Below, piece after piece: positions 1-7,645 of a DNA stretch of 64,000 nucleotides. This DNA comes from an uncultured Lachnospiraceae bacterium (GTDB lineage Bacteria > Bacillota > Clostridia > Lachnospirales > Lachnospiraceae). Position 1 is the first letter of the stretch. The number at the start of each line of letters is the position of its first letter. The notes beneath the pieces were generated by a model. The model was not told the origin of the DNA and did no database searches. It was given only the letters and a program-made list of their open reading frames with translations. The DNA lies in contig CAJTPF010000001.1 in the NCBI GenBank assembly GCA_910578175.1, forward strand, positions 57,828 to 121,827. The letters are read 5' to 3'. The translations under genes were made by a program, and so were the position numbers.

Positions 1-1
1 A

Positions 2-712
2 TCCATGCTGGAGAGAATCGGGGAATATGAATTCAGTATCAATGATTTTAAAGATTATGTGGAAATGTGGATTCATGAGATTAAAATACCGTTATCCAGT
101 TTGTCGCTGATGGCTCGCAATCACCGGGATACTTTTGATAAAAGGGTAAACCAGCAGATAAAAAGGCTGGATGATCATGTGGAACAGGTACTTTATTATG
201 TCAGAAGCGAGAATGCAGAAAAGGATTATCTGATCAATGAAAATTCCCTGAATGATATTGTCAGCAATGTTGTGATGAGGAATAAAGATGATTTATTGGA
301 AAAAAACATTGAATTGACCGTATCCGGCGTGGATAAACTTATATTGACGGATTCCAAATGGCTGGAGTTCATTTTAAATCAGATTATAAATAACTCCGTT
401 AAGTATATAAACGGAACAGTTCAAGCCTGCATCCGGATCCAGGCAAGGGCGGAAGGAACGGAAAAAACGGTTCTTACGGTTTATGATAACGGAATCGGAA
501 TCCCCGAAGATGACCTGAAACGGGTGTTTGAAAAATCCTTTACTGGAAAAAACGGAAGAACAGGAGTGAAATCGACGGGAATGGGATTATATATTGCGAA
601 AAAATTATGTGATAAATTAGGTCATGGACTTATGATAGAATCCAGAGAACAGGAATATACAAAAGTCAGTCTGGTGTTTATGAGAAATCCGTATTTTGAT
701 GTTTTAAAATAA
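2..712 (+). CDS. BceS-like intramembrane-sensing histidine kinase, 5' partial
   Basis: C-terminal part of a sensor histidine kinase; the frame is open to the window edge, so the N-terminal membrane region lies upstream. The phospho-acceptor motif WIHEIKIPLSSL (His24 counted from the first visible Met) has the W-x-HE-x-K-x-P form typical of BceS-type kinases. An N-box (NQIINNSVKYI), a G1 box (DNGIGIPEDD) and a G2 box (GVKSTGMGLYIAKK) follow in the right order, so the catalytic domain is complete. The next two genes are a BceAB-like ABC transporter, the usual partner of this kinase class. By family knowledge the kinase reads out transporter flux of peptide antibiotics and phosphorylates a BceR-like regulator. 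That regulator is not in the window and probably lies just upstream. Confidence 0.9.
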   Translation, partial: SMLERIGEYEFSINDFKDYVEMWIHEIKIPLSSLSLMARNHRDTFDKRVNQQIKRLDDHVEQVLYYVRSENAEKDYLINENSLNDIVSNVVMRNKDDLLEKNIELTVSGVDKLILTDSKWLEFILNQIINNSVKYINGTVQACIRIQARAEGTEKTVLTVYDNGIGIPEDDLKRVFEKSFTGKNGRTGVKSTGMGLYIAKKLCDKLGHGLMIESREQEYTKVSLVFMRNPYFDVLK

Positions 713-727
713 ACGGAGGATCCGATA

Positions 728-790
728 TTACGAAATTGTAATGTTTGGTAATATTAAAACAGCGACAAAAATAAAAGAAAACTATAAAAT
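728..790 (+). promoter_or_regulatory. BceR-like operator and promoter of the ABC transporter genes
   Basis: TTACGAAATTGTAA (728-741) fits the BceR-type pattern TnACA-N4-TGTAA with one mismatch. It lies 20 bp upstream of a weak -35 (GCGACA, 762-767), followed by a 17-bp spacer and a good -10 (TAAAAT, 785-790). A poor -35 with an upstream activator site is what is expected of a Bce-type, response-regulator-activated promoter. The match to the known consensus is from memory. Confidence 0.6.
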
Positions 791-793
791 GAG

Positions 794-838
794 TATAGTC
801 AATGCGACGGCAGTTTATTGACTATATTTATTTTTTTT
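794..838 (+). terminator. Hairpin with T tract between kinase and ABC genes
   Basis: A perfect 10-bp inverted repeat (TATAGTCAAT / ATTGACTATA, 794-803 and 817-826) with a 13-nt loop is followed by a T-rich run. It ends only 2 nt before the ribosome binding site of the ABC gene and starts at the predicted transcription start of the promoter at 762-790. It can serve as terminator of the kinase transcript and may also sit at the 5' end of the ABC transcript. Confidence 0.65.
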
Positions 839-853
839 GGAAGGAGACTTATT

Positions 854-1621
854 GTGGAACAGATTTTAAAAATTGAGAGAATTGAAAAATACTATGGAAA
901 TAAATCCAGCCTGACGAAGGCCATTGATAATATTTCCTTTGAGGTGGACAAAGGAGAGTTCGTAGCCATTATGGGAGCCAGCGGAAGCGGAAAAACCACA
1001 TTGTTAAATTGCATTTCCACCATTGACAGGGTGACTTCCGGCCATATCTTTGTAAGCGGGCAGGATATCACAAAATTGAAGGGAAATGCTCTGAATAAGT
1101 TTCGGCGGGAGGAACTGGGATTTATCTTTCAGGACTTTAATCTGCTGGAAACACTGACGGCCTACGAAAATATCGCACTGGCATTGTCTATTCAGAATGT
1201 AAAGGCCAGAGAAATAGACAGCAGGATCCGGGATGTGGCTGAAAAACTGGAAATTACGGAAGTATTGAAAAAGTATCCATACCAGATGAGCGGCGGTCAG
1301 AAGCAGAGAGTTGCTTCCGCAAGGGCGATCATTACAAAACCGAAAATGATCATGGCGGATGAACCTACAGGGGCGCTGGATTCGAAAGCAGCCAAAATGC
1401 TGCTGGAACGGTTCGGTTATCTGAATCAGGCACTGGAAGCTACCATATTAATGGTAACACATGATGCGTTTACTGCAAGCTATTCCTCAAGGGTCATATT
1501 TATTAAAGACGGAAAGATATTTAATGAAATATACAGAGGCGGAGATTCCAGAAAGGTATATTTTAATAAAATCATTGATGTGGTAACAGTGTTGGGAGGG
1601 GATTTAAATGATGCTCTTTAA
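854..1621 (+). CDS. ABC transporter ATP-binding protein, BceA-like
   Basis: 256-residue ATPase of the MacB/LolD/BceA class. Walker A is GASGSGKTT, the ABC signature is MSGGQKQRVASARA, Walker B is MIMADEPTGALDS and the switch His is in VTHDAF. The GTG at 854 was chosen as start because AAGGAG (841-846) lies 7 nt upstream; the open frame reaches back to 818 but that part runs through the preceding hairpin. It overlaps the permease gene by 14 nt, so the two are translated as a pair. With the BceS-like kinase upstream, the likely role is sensing and resistance to cell-wall-active peptides such as bacitracin or lantibiotics; the substrate cannot be told from sequence. Confidence 0.9.
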   Translation: MEQILKIERIEKYYGNKSSLTKAIDNISFEVDKGEFVAIMGASGSGKTTLLNCISTIDRVTSGHIFVSGQDITKLKGNALNKFRREELGFIFQDFNLLETLTAYENIALALSIQNVKAREIDSRIRDVAEKLEITEVLKKYPYQMSGGQKQRVASARAIITKPKMIMADEPTGALDSKAAKMLLERFGYLNQALEATILMVTHDAFTASYSSRVIFIKDGKIFNEIYRGGDSRKVYFNKIIDVVTVLGGDLNDAL

Positions 1622-3638
1622 GCTTTCGTTAAAAAATATACAAAAAAGTATAAAGGATTATGCCATTTATTTTTTCACCCTGATTCTGGGCGTTGCGGTC
1701 TTTTATGTATTTAATGCTATTGAAAGCCAGACCGTACTGCTGAATGTCACTTCTAATACCAAAGATCTGATAAAGCTGATGACCAATATACTTTCCGGCG
1801 TCAGTGTGTTTGTCTCTTTTGTACTGGGATTCCTGATCATCTATGCCAGCAGATTTCTGGTAAAACGCAGGAACAAGGAGTTTGGAGTCTATCTGACTCT
1901 TGGTATGGGTAAAAGAAAAGTATCCATGATATTATTTTTCGAAACCATTTTGATCGGAATCATCTCGTTAGCGGTGGGATTGCTGTTAGGAACGGTATTA
2001 TCCCAGTTTATGAGTCTGCTGGTAGCCAATATGTTTGAGGCGGATATGACGGATTATGCTTTTACATTTTCAAGATCCGCCATGTTCAAAACGTTTATCT
2101 ATTTCGGGATCATGTATGTTCTGGTCATGATCTTTAATACCAGACTGGTGAGCAAGTGTAAACTTATCGACCTGCTCCATGCCGGAAAAAAATCAGAAAA
2201 AGTACGGATGAAGAATCCGGTTCTGTGTACGCTGGTATTTGCAGCAGCCTGTGGAATCCTGGGATACGCTTATTGGAAGGTAACGGGAGGAATATACCGT
2301 ATGTCAGACGAAAAAGATATCTTTATACCCATTATTTTGGGAGTGATCGGAACCTTTCTGGTGTTCTGGTCACTGTCGGGACTTCTGTTACGGATCGTAA
2401 TGAGTATGAAGGGCCTGTATTACAAAAAACTGAACAGTTTTACCCTGAGACAGATCAGCAGCAAAATAAATACAATGGTGTTTTCCATGACAGTCATCTG
2501 TTTAATGTTGTTTTTTACCATCTGTATTTTATCCAGCGCATTATCCATTAAAAACTTTATGAACGATAATCTCAGGGAACTGGCGCCGGCGGATATTCAG
2601 TTTGAGTATGCATATGAGCCGGAACAGGAGAAACTTACGGTTGAAGAACTGCTGAAACAAAAGGGTTTAAATGTGGATGAAGTATTTAAGGAAAAATTTC
2701 TGTTTGATACTTATATGTTTGATGAAGTGACTTTTCAGACCACATTAGGTTCTTCATATGATGACGCTCAGAACAATTACTCATTTCTGGGGTATACGGC
2801 AAGAGAGGAATTTATGAAACTGTCGGATTATAACCGGCTGGCAGAGTTATACGGAATGCCGGAATATACTCTGGAAGAGGATGAATATATGGTAATTGCG
2901 GATTTTGACAGTAGCGTGGAGATTAGAAATGCCGCTCTGAAAAACGGCGAGACCATTCGGATCGGGGATGTGGAATACCGTCCAAAGTATAAGAAGTGTA
3001 AAAAAGGAATCCTGCAGCTGGCAGGGAATCATGTTAACGCCGGTTATTTTGTGATTCCCGACAGTGCCGAAACAGATGGTCACAATGCGCGGAATTATCT
3101 GGTGGCAAATTATAATGCAGGGAATGAGGAAGAAAAAATAAAGATTGAAGCGGAAATTTCTGAGAGAATGGCATGGAACGACGGTGATCCGGAGAACAGT
3201 TATTGGATCAGTTATAATACCATGCTGGATATCAAAGAGGCTTCCATCGGTCTGGGCGCCATGGTTACATTTATCGGTCTCTATCTGGGTATCATTTTTC
3301 TGATTTCCGGCGCCGCGATCCTGGCCCTGAAGGAATTGTCCGAAAGTACGGATAACCGGGAACGTTATTGTGTTTTAAGAAAAATCGGAACCGATGAAAA
3401 AGTCATTAACCGGGCATTGTTCAAGCAGATCGGAATATTCTTTTTGGTTCCGTTGATCCTGGCGGGCATCCATTCCGTGTTTGGAATTAAATTTTGTAAT
3501 TCCATTCTGGAAACCTTCGGAAAGGATGAGATGTTGAAATCGGTAGGAATGACTTCCGTATTTTTGATTGCAATCTATGGAGGATATTTTCTGATAACAT
3601 ATTTCTGCAGTAAGGAAATTATAAAGGAAAGAAAATAA
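1608..3638 (+). CDS. ABC transporter permease, FtsX-like, BceB-like
   Basis: 676-residue permease with the BceB layout: about four N-terminal membrane segments, further segments in the middle, a large extracytoplasmic domain near residues 315-540 and a final set of membrane segments. That extracellular domain is the feature that separates BceB-type permeases from ordinary FtsX permeases, and it contacts the kinase and the peptide. GGAGGGG lies a few nt upstream of tandem ATG codons at 1608 and 1611; either could be the start. The gene overlaps the ATPase gene, so both are one operon. No defect is visible. Confidence 0.88.
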   Translation: MMLFKLSLKNIQKSIKDYAIYFFTLILGVAVFYVFNAIESQTVLLNVTSNTKDLIKLMTNILSGVSVFVSFVLGFLIIYASRFLVKRRNKEFGVYLTLGMGKRKVSMILFFETILIGIISLAVGLLLGTVLSQFMSLLVANMFEADMTDYAFTFSRSAMFKTFIYFGIMYVLVMIFNTRLVSKCKLIDLLHAGKKSEKVRMKNPVLCTLVFAAACGILGYAYWKVTGGIYRMSDEKDIFIPIILGVIGTFLVFWSLSGLLLRIVMSMKGLYYKKLNSFTLRQISSKINTMVFSMTVICLMLFFTICILSSALSIKNFMNDNLRELAPADIQFEYAYEPEQEKLTVEELLKQKGLNVDEVFKEKFLFDTYMFDEVTFQTTLGSSYDDAQNNYSFLGYTAREEFMKLSDYNRLAELYGMPEYTLEEDEYMVIADFDSSVEIRNAALKNGETIRIGDVEYRPKYKKCKKGILQLAGNHVNAGYFVIPDSAETDGHNARNYLVANYNAGNEEEKIKIEAEISERMAWNDGDPENSYWISYNTMLDIKEASIGLGAMVTFIGLYLGIIFLISGAAILALKELSESTDNRERYCVLRKIGTDEKVINRALFKQIGIFFLVPLILAGIHSVFGIKFCNSILETFGKDEMLKSVGMTSVFLIAIYGGYFLITYFCSKEIIKERK

Positions 3639-3640
3639 TC

Positions 3641-3669
3641 TTGACAAAAACAATATAGTTTTATAATAT
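3641..3669 (+). promoter_or_regulatory. Sigma-A promoter in front of the SPFH remnant
   Basis: TTGACA (3641-3646), 17-bp spacer, TAATAT (3664-3669); a TATAAT at 3662-3667 with a 15-bp spacer is an alternative -10. It starts 2 nt after the permease stop codon. The downstream half of the -10 is part of the 33-bp palindrome at 3665-3697, so repression by a bound dimer is expected. Confidence 0.7.
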
Positions 3670-3697
3670 AGTGATATCAAATTGATATCACTATATT
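3665..3697 (+). promoter_or_regulatory. Perfect 33-bp palindrome, likely operator
   Basis: Two 16-bp arms (AATATAGTGATATCAA and its exact reverse complement) flank a single central A. The palindrome covers the -10 element and the start region. A perfect element of this size over a promoter is most simply an operator. The nearest candidate regulator is the ribbon-helix-helix protein at 4476-4739; that link is an inference. The stretch could also form an RNA hairpin, but the U-run after it is short and interrupted. Confidence 0.65.
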
Positions 3698-4440
3698 TTT
3701 TAACCATAAAGAAAGACGGATACTATTTTGTAAATCCTTTTGCCAGTGAGTTTAATCCCACATCAGGAGGAGTAGTACAGCAGTCGTTTGAAATAACAGT
3801 CGGCAGCGGAGAGATCGTGAAAAGTCCTGCGGTATCCCAGAGCACAAGAAAGAAGATTTCCACAAAGACGCAGACACTGCGGAATGACAAGCAGAAAGTC
3901 AATGACGTACTGGGAAATCCCATCATCATCGGTTCCGTTGTCATCTGGAGGGTGGCAGAGCCGACCAAAGCAGTGTTTAATGTTGAGAATTATAAGGAAT
4001 TCCTGTCGATTCAGTGTGACTCCGTAATCCGGAATATTGCCAGAATGTATCCGTATGATAATATGGAAGACGAGGCCGATGAAAAATCATTGAGAGGCAG
4101 CAGTCAGGAAATTGCGGAGAGTATGCGGAAAGAGCTGCAGGAAAAAGTAATAGAGGCAGGACTGGAGATAAAAGAAGTGAGGATCACCAATCTTGCTTAT
4201 TCTGATGAGATCGCAGCAGCCATGCTTCAGAGACAGCAGGCGGTAGCTATTATTGCAGCACGTCAGAAAATCGTGGAAGGCGCGGTCAGCATGGTTAAGA
4301 TGGCCATCGACCAGCTGGGGGAAGAGGAAATCGTGGTTCTGGATGAAGAAAGAAAAGCGGCAATGGTCAGCAATCTTTTAGTTGTACTTTGTGGCAATAA
4401 GGATGCGCAGCCCATCGTAAACAGTGGCTCTATCTACTAG
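3682..4440 (+). pseudogene. SPFH/band-7 domain protein, 5'-truncated
   Basis: The readable part (about 245 residues from LTIKKDGYYFVNPF onward) is an SPFH/prohibitin domain protein. The VNPF core start, the region KISTKTQTLRNDKQKVNDVL and an alanine/glutamine-rich helical C-terminus are intact up to the stop. In relatives the KKDGYYFVNPF segment follows an N-terminal membrane part of several dozen residues; here none is present. The frame is closed by a TAA at 3664-3666, there is no ATG, and the only possible start (TTG at 3682) sits inside the palindrome without a ribosome binding site. The simplest reading is a deletion that joined the promoter/operator to the middle of the gene. The rest of the frame is undamaged, so the event may be recent. 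Confidence 0.7.
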
Positions 4441-4475
4441 AATCTGCCGGAAGGCAGAAGAGAGGAGGTCAGGAT

Positions 4476-4739
4476 ATGGCAGATGAGATTGAAAGCAGAG
4501 AACGTGAGTTAAAGAGGCGGCTTGAAAAAATTCAGAGTCTTGAGAAAGAAGTTCAGGAAAAAGAAAAGGCATTGAAAATCAAGGAAAAAGCAAAAAAACA
4601 AATTCTGCTCCGTCTTGCACCTGCGCTCTGGGAGGAACTTGCAGCATGGGCAGAAGAAGATTATCGTTCCATTAACGGACAGATTGAATATCTGCTGGCG
4701 GAATGCGTCAGGAAACGTAAAAAAAGTCCGACATTATGA
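4476..4739 (+). CDS. Ribbon-helix-helix (Arc-like) DNA-binding protein
   Basis: 87-residue protein. The first 40 residues are a charged coiled-coil helix rich in Glu and Lys (ESRERELKRRLEKIQSLEKE). Residues about 41-82 fit a ribbon-helix-helix fold: a short strand (QILLRLAPAL), a helix (WEELAAWAEED), a turn (YRSING) and a second helix (QIEYLLAECVRK). GAGGAGG lies 8 nt before the ATG. It follows the SPFH remnant by 35 nt and is probably co-transcribed with it. A ribbon-helix-helix dimer binding the upstream palindrome would be self-regulation; this is an inference. No toxin partner is seen next to it. Confidence 0.8.
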   Translation: MADEIESRERELKRRLEKIQSLEKEVQEKEKALKIKEKAKKQILLRLAPALWEELAAWAEEDYRSINGQIEYLLAECVRKRKKSPTL

Positions 4740-4782
4740 GCTGTCGCTTTACAGATTTCTATTCGTTTAAGCGACAGCTCAT
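4736..4782. repeat. 14-bp inverted repeat without T tract
   Basis: Perfect arms ATGAGCTGTCGCTT (4736-4749) and its complement (4769-4782) with a 19-nt loop lie between the ribbon-helix-helix gene and the convergent lysozyme gene; the left arm includes the stop codon region. No U-run follows on either strand, so it is a weak candidate for a standard terminator, though a stable hairpin in both transcripts is likely. Confidence 0.55.
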
Positions 4783-4816
4783 GCAATCAATAAAACTTAA
4801 ATAATATATGGTCCGG

Positions 4817-5869
4817 TCAGATGACTAAAATTTGCCCGATGAAGATCAGATTTGGGTTCAGAATATTATTTTTTGCCGCAAGGGCCGCAATCGTTGTATT
4901 ATACTTTAATGCAATACTGTATAGGGTATCGCCGGGACGGACTATATATTGAACCGTTGGTGCAGACGGAGAAGAAGCCGGAAGTATTAAACGGGTTCCG
5001 GGATATATTAAATTCGGATTTGAAATGTGATTTAATGAAACTAATTGTTCTACAGTGGTATGATAACGATATGCAATGCCTGATAAGGTATCGCCTCTTT
5101 GGATGATATAAATATCGGGAGTGGTATTTGAGGAGGGGATATCCCGGGACAGAAACACACTGTCGCGAAAACGGTCCAGATCTACATTTCCGGAGATTCC
5201 GGGTACGGATCCGTTGCTGCTGTACTGAAATCCGCTCCATTTTTGCCAGGAACCGGTATCCGTACCGGAACCGGCATTATAGTCCGCGGCCCATAAAGGA
5301 TAGATGGAAAGGGAAGGATCCCAGACGGTATTCACGTCATTGATATCGGAGTAGAGCAGGGGCTGCGTGCCGGTCAGGTTTTGCAGCGTGGATAAATAGG
5401 TTCTGGCGATATCGTTTATCCGGTTCGTTGATAAGAATCCGAAAAATTCAAAATCCATGGCCGGCCGGCAGTCATATTCTTTATCTGAAATCAGGGAATA
5501 GAAGAAACGTGCCTGGGCAATGGCGGAGGTTTCACTGGTAGCGGTGATATAATGATAAAACCCGATTTTCAGTCCCGCAGCCCTGGCTTTGACGTAATTG
5601 CTTTCAAAATATTCATCTATCGTAGAGGAGCCGTAACAGGCACGGATATATACGATCTCAACACCGGACGCAGCAACCCGGTCAAAATCGATCTCGCCCT
5701 GCCATTTACTGACGTCGATCCCGGCCACGGTATCCTCCGCCTGCAGGGGACCGGTATCGGCAGGAACATTGACGGCGGTAAAAAATAATACAGGAAAAAG
5801 GATTAAAAATAATACGGATATCCGACAGAATGAAGCTCGGTTTTTCTGATACATATGTTGTTCATACAT
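4817..5869 (-). CDS. Secreted GH25 lysozyme with two C-terminal LysM repeats
   Basis: 350 residues. A signal peptide or membrane anchor covers residues 10-37. A GH25 (Cellosyl-type muramidase) domain follows at about 45-230, with VAGIDVSKWQGEIDF at its start and the acidic active-site pair in PAMDFEFF. Two LysM modules at about 252-298 and 306-350 (YIIQRGDTLSGIAYRYHTT and YIVRPGDTLYSIALKYNTT) end at the stop. It would cut glycan strands of peptidoglycan outside the cell, with LysM holding it to the wall. AAGGAGG lies just upstream of the ATG. It converges with the SPFH/ribbon-helix-helix unit and is a single gene. Confidence 0.93.
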   Translation of the reverse strand: MYEQHMYQKNRASFCRISVLFLILFPVLFFTAVNVPADTGPLQAEDTVAGIDVSKWQGEIDFDRVAASGVEIVYIRACYGSSTIDEYFESNYVKARAAGLKIGFYHYITATSETSAIAQARFFYSLISDKEYDCRPAMDFEFFGFLSTNRINDIARTYLSTLQNLTGTQPLLYSDINDVNTVWDPSLSIYPLWAADYNAGSGTDTGSWQKWSGFQYSSNGSVPGISGNVDLDRFRDSVFLSRDIPSSNTTPDIYIIQRGDTLSGIAYRYHTTVEQLVSLNHISNPNLIYPGTRLILPASSPSAPTVQYIVRPGDTLYSIALKYNTTIAALAAKNNILNPNLIFIGQILVI

Positions 5870-5996
5870 AAAGGGCGCCTCCTTTTTGGTTTTCTGGAAT
5901 ACAGGCAGCCGCGGCTTTGGCAGTGGGCTTATAAGAGCCGCGATTTCCTGATTCTATATCATATGCCGGAAAAGAGCGGATGGTCCGCCGGTTCGG

Positions 5997-6350
5997 TCAG
6001 TTTGGGCGGGGGCCGGCGGCTCCGCTCTGTTTTTTTATGATTTCCCGGATGATATCCTGTACCAGACGTTTATTTTCCGGGGACAGCAGAGTGATGTTTT
6101 TTAAGATTTTTTTTGTTTCACCGGAAATGGTCAGGGTATCATCGCAATCCTGCAGAAAAAATTCGCATGGAGTGATTCCGAAACCATCGCAAAATGTCAG
6201 GAATGTATGCATGGTCGGAACCGAATAATGGTTATCCATGGAATAAAGGGTACTGACCGGAATATCAGTCAGTTTGGAAAATCGGTAATTTGAATAATTA
6301 TAAATGTTCCGGAAATAATTCAGCCGGTCTAAAAACTCCTTGTCGTTCAT
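5997..6350 (-). CDS. XRE-family HTH regulator
   Basis: 117 residues with an N-terminal helix-turn-helix of the Cro/C1 class (RLNYFRNIYNYSNYRFSKLT, then IPVSTLYSMDNHYSVPT) followed by FLTFCDGFGITPCEFF, a signature seen in many clostridial short XRE proteins. The C-terminal half is helical and charged, without a recognised sensor domain. It is a paralogue of the broken gene at 6539-6910, with which it shares the CDG-x-x-ITP-x-EFF region. Target unknown. Confidence 0.8.
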   Translation of the reverse strand: MNDKEFLDRLNYFRNIYNYSNYRFSKLTDIPVSTLYSMDNHYSVPTMHTFLTFCDGFGITPCEFFLQDCDDTLTISGETKKILKNITLLSPENKRLVQDIIREIIKKQSGAAGPRPN

Positions 6351-6489
6351 ATTTAAAGTGACAATTCGGAAATTGCCTTTGCTCTCCTTCGTAAATGTTG
6401 ATTTGATACTATTATATAAAGAAGAACCAAAGAATCGCTAATGGGAAAAGGAAATAAAAGGGAACGGATTGTTGAATTGAAGAAATAAT

Positions 6490-6517
6490 AAAAAAACACC
6501 GCTCGCATGAGCGGTGT
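6490..6517 (-). terminator. Rho-independent terminator, minus strand
   Basis: ACACCGCTC (6496-6504) and GAGCGGTGT (6509-6517) form a 9-bp GC-rich stem with a 4-nt loop; read on the minus strand the stem is followed by six or more U. It lies about 20 nt after the natural stop of the broken XRE gene, so the gene end at 6539 was a functional transcription unit. Confidence 0.85.
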
Positions 6518-6538
6518 CTGATATTTTATATCATACTT

Positions 6539-6910
6539 TTATTCATCATCGGATGTACCGGCACTTTTATCATCACTTGCCGGATGCTGTGCATTTTTAA
6601 TACAATGCAGGATAGAAAGGGCAAGATTTTTGCTGTCACCGTTCAGGCTGTTCCACAGATCCATAAGACTTCTGGCTTCCTCATTGAGAACCACGGTATT
6701 TTCCGAACCCGAAAGAAAGAACTAGGACGGAGTGATGCTCAATCCATCGCAAATAGTGAGAAATGAGAACATAGACGGATAAAAATCACCGTTTTCCATT
6801 GTACTGATAGTGGATTGGGTTAAATTACATCTTGCAGCAAGTTCTTTTTGTGATAAACCCTGTGACTTGCGATATTGAATCAGTATTTCTTTCATTTCAT
6901 CTGAACTCAT
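6539..6910 (-). pseudogene. XRE-family HTH regulator split by an in-frame TAG
   Basis: Read from the ATG at 6910 (upstream AAAGG), the frame gives a clear helix-turn-helix (QGLSQKELAARCNLTQSTIS) and SITPS, then a TAG (minus strand, plus-strand bases 6722-6724), then continues in the same frame as FFLSGSENTVVLNEEARSLM and further to a TAA at 6541-6539. The intact paralogue has CEFF where this one has S-stop-FF, so one GAG-to-TAG change explains the break. The remaining 61 codons are undamaged and the terminator follows directly. Without suppression the product is a 62-residue HTH-only protein, which might still bind DNA. Upstream AT-rich sequence could hold the promoter, but no clean one is seen. 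Confidence 0.75.
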
Positions 6911-7089
6911 AACACACATACCTTTCTTAAAAACTAAATACATTATATATGATTTATTGTCTTTTATGAACAACGACAAAATAGTATTAAAATACGGTAA
7001 GTTGATAATGAAACCTGCATATCAGATATATGGCGTGATTGGGGAAAATCCGGTCGTTAAAAATAATTCATATTTTACATAAAAATTAC

Positions 7090-7118
7090 TTGCAAATGTA
7101 TAGTGTGTTAATTATACT
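7090..7118 (+). promoter_or_regulatory. Sigma-A promoter of the gtrA-like operon
   Basis: TTGCAA (7090-7095), a 17-bp spacer and TATACT (7113-7118), 58 nt upstream of the GtrA start. The gap 6911-7175 otherwise holds only the divergent upstream region of the broken XRE gene. Confidence 0.65.
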
Positions 7119-7175
7119 TTTATGGTAAGTATGCACAAAAAATAAAAAAGGTATTCAGCCGGATGGGAGATACGG

Positions 7176-7622
7176 ATGGAAGAACTTTGGAAAGATATTA
7201 TTGCGTTTGATATTTCAAAACTGTTTATAGAACCGACTAAAAATACGTTTATACAGCTCTTCCGCTATTTATTTGTGGGAGGTACGGCATTTGCAGTCGA
7301 TGCAGGCTGTCTGTTCCTGTTGGAACTCACAGGGATTTATTATCTGCTGGCGGCTGTGTTTGCATTTATGGCAGGTCTGGCGGTAAACTTTCTCTTATCG
7401 AAAGCGCTGGTATTTAAGGGGAGTGAATCGGGAAACAGCAATGAGGTGGAGTTTCTCCTCTATGCGGTCATCGGAGTGATCGGTCTTGGACTGACGGAAA
7501 TGATCATGTATTTGTTCACGGAAAAACTGTCTTTATATTTTATGGTTTCAAAAGTAATTGCTGCCGTTGTAGTATTGATATGGAATTTTGCGGCAAGAAA
7601 AATAACGCTTTATAGAAAATAA
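7176..7622 (+). CDS. GtrA-like small membrane protein
   Basis: 148 residues with four predicted membrane helices and the GtrA signature near the start (FRYLFVGGTAFAVDAGCLFL) and in the second helix pair (AGLAVNFLLSKALVF). GtrA-family proteins take part in moving lipid-linked sugars across the membrane during cell-surface glycan modification. First gene of a three-gene unit (gap of 23 nt to the next). The partners here are an FAD oxidoreductase and a polytopic membrane protein, so a role in one surface polysaccharide or glycolipid is plausible, but the sugar is unknown. Confidence 0.88.
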   Translation: MEELWKDIIAFDISKLFIEPTKNTFIQLFRYLFVGGTAFAVDAGCLFLLELTGIYYLLAAVFAFMAGLAVNFLLSKALVFKGSESGNSNEVEFLLYAVIGVIGLGLTEMIMYLFTEKLSLYFMVSKVIAAVVVLIWNFAARKITLYRK

Positions 7623-7645
7623 TCGGAAAGGGAACATAACAGGAT

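Noticed and set aside
4736..4782. Standard intrinsic terminator after the ribbon-helix-helix gene
   Set aside because: The stem is perfect but no U-run follows on either strand, so it is listed only as an inverted repeat.
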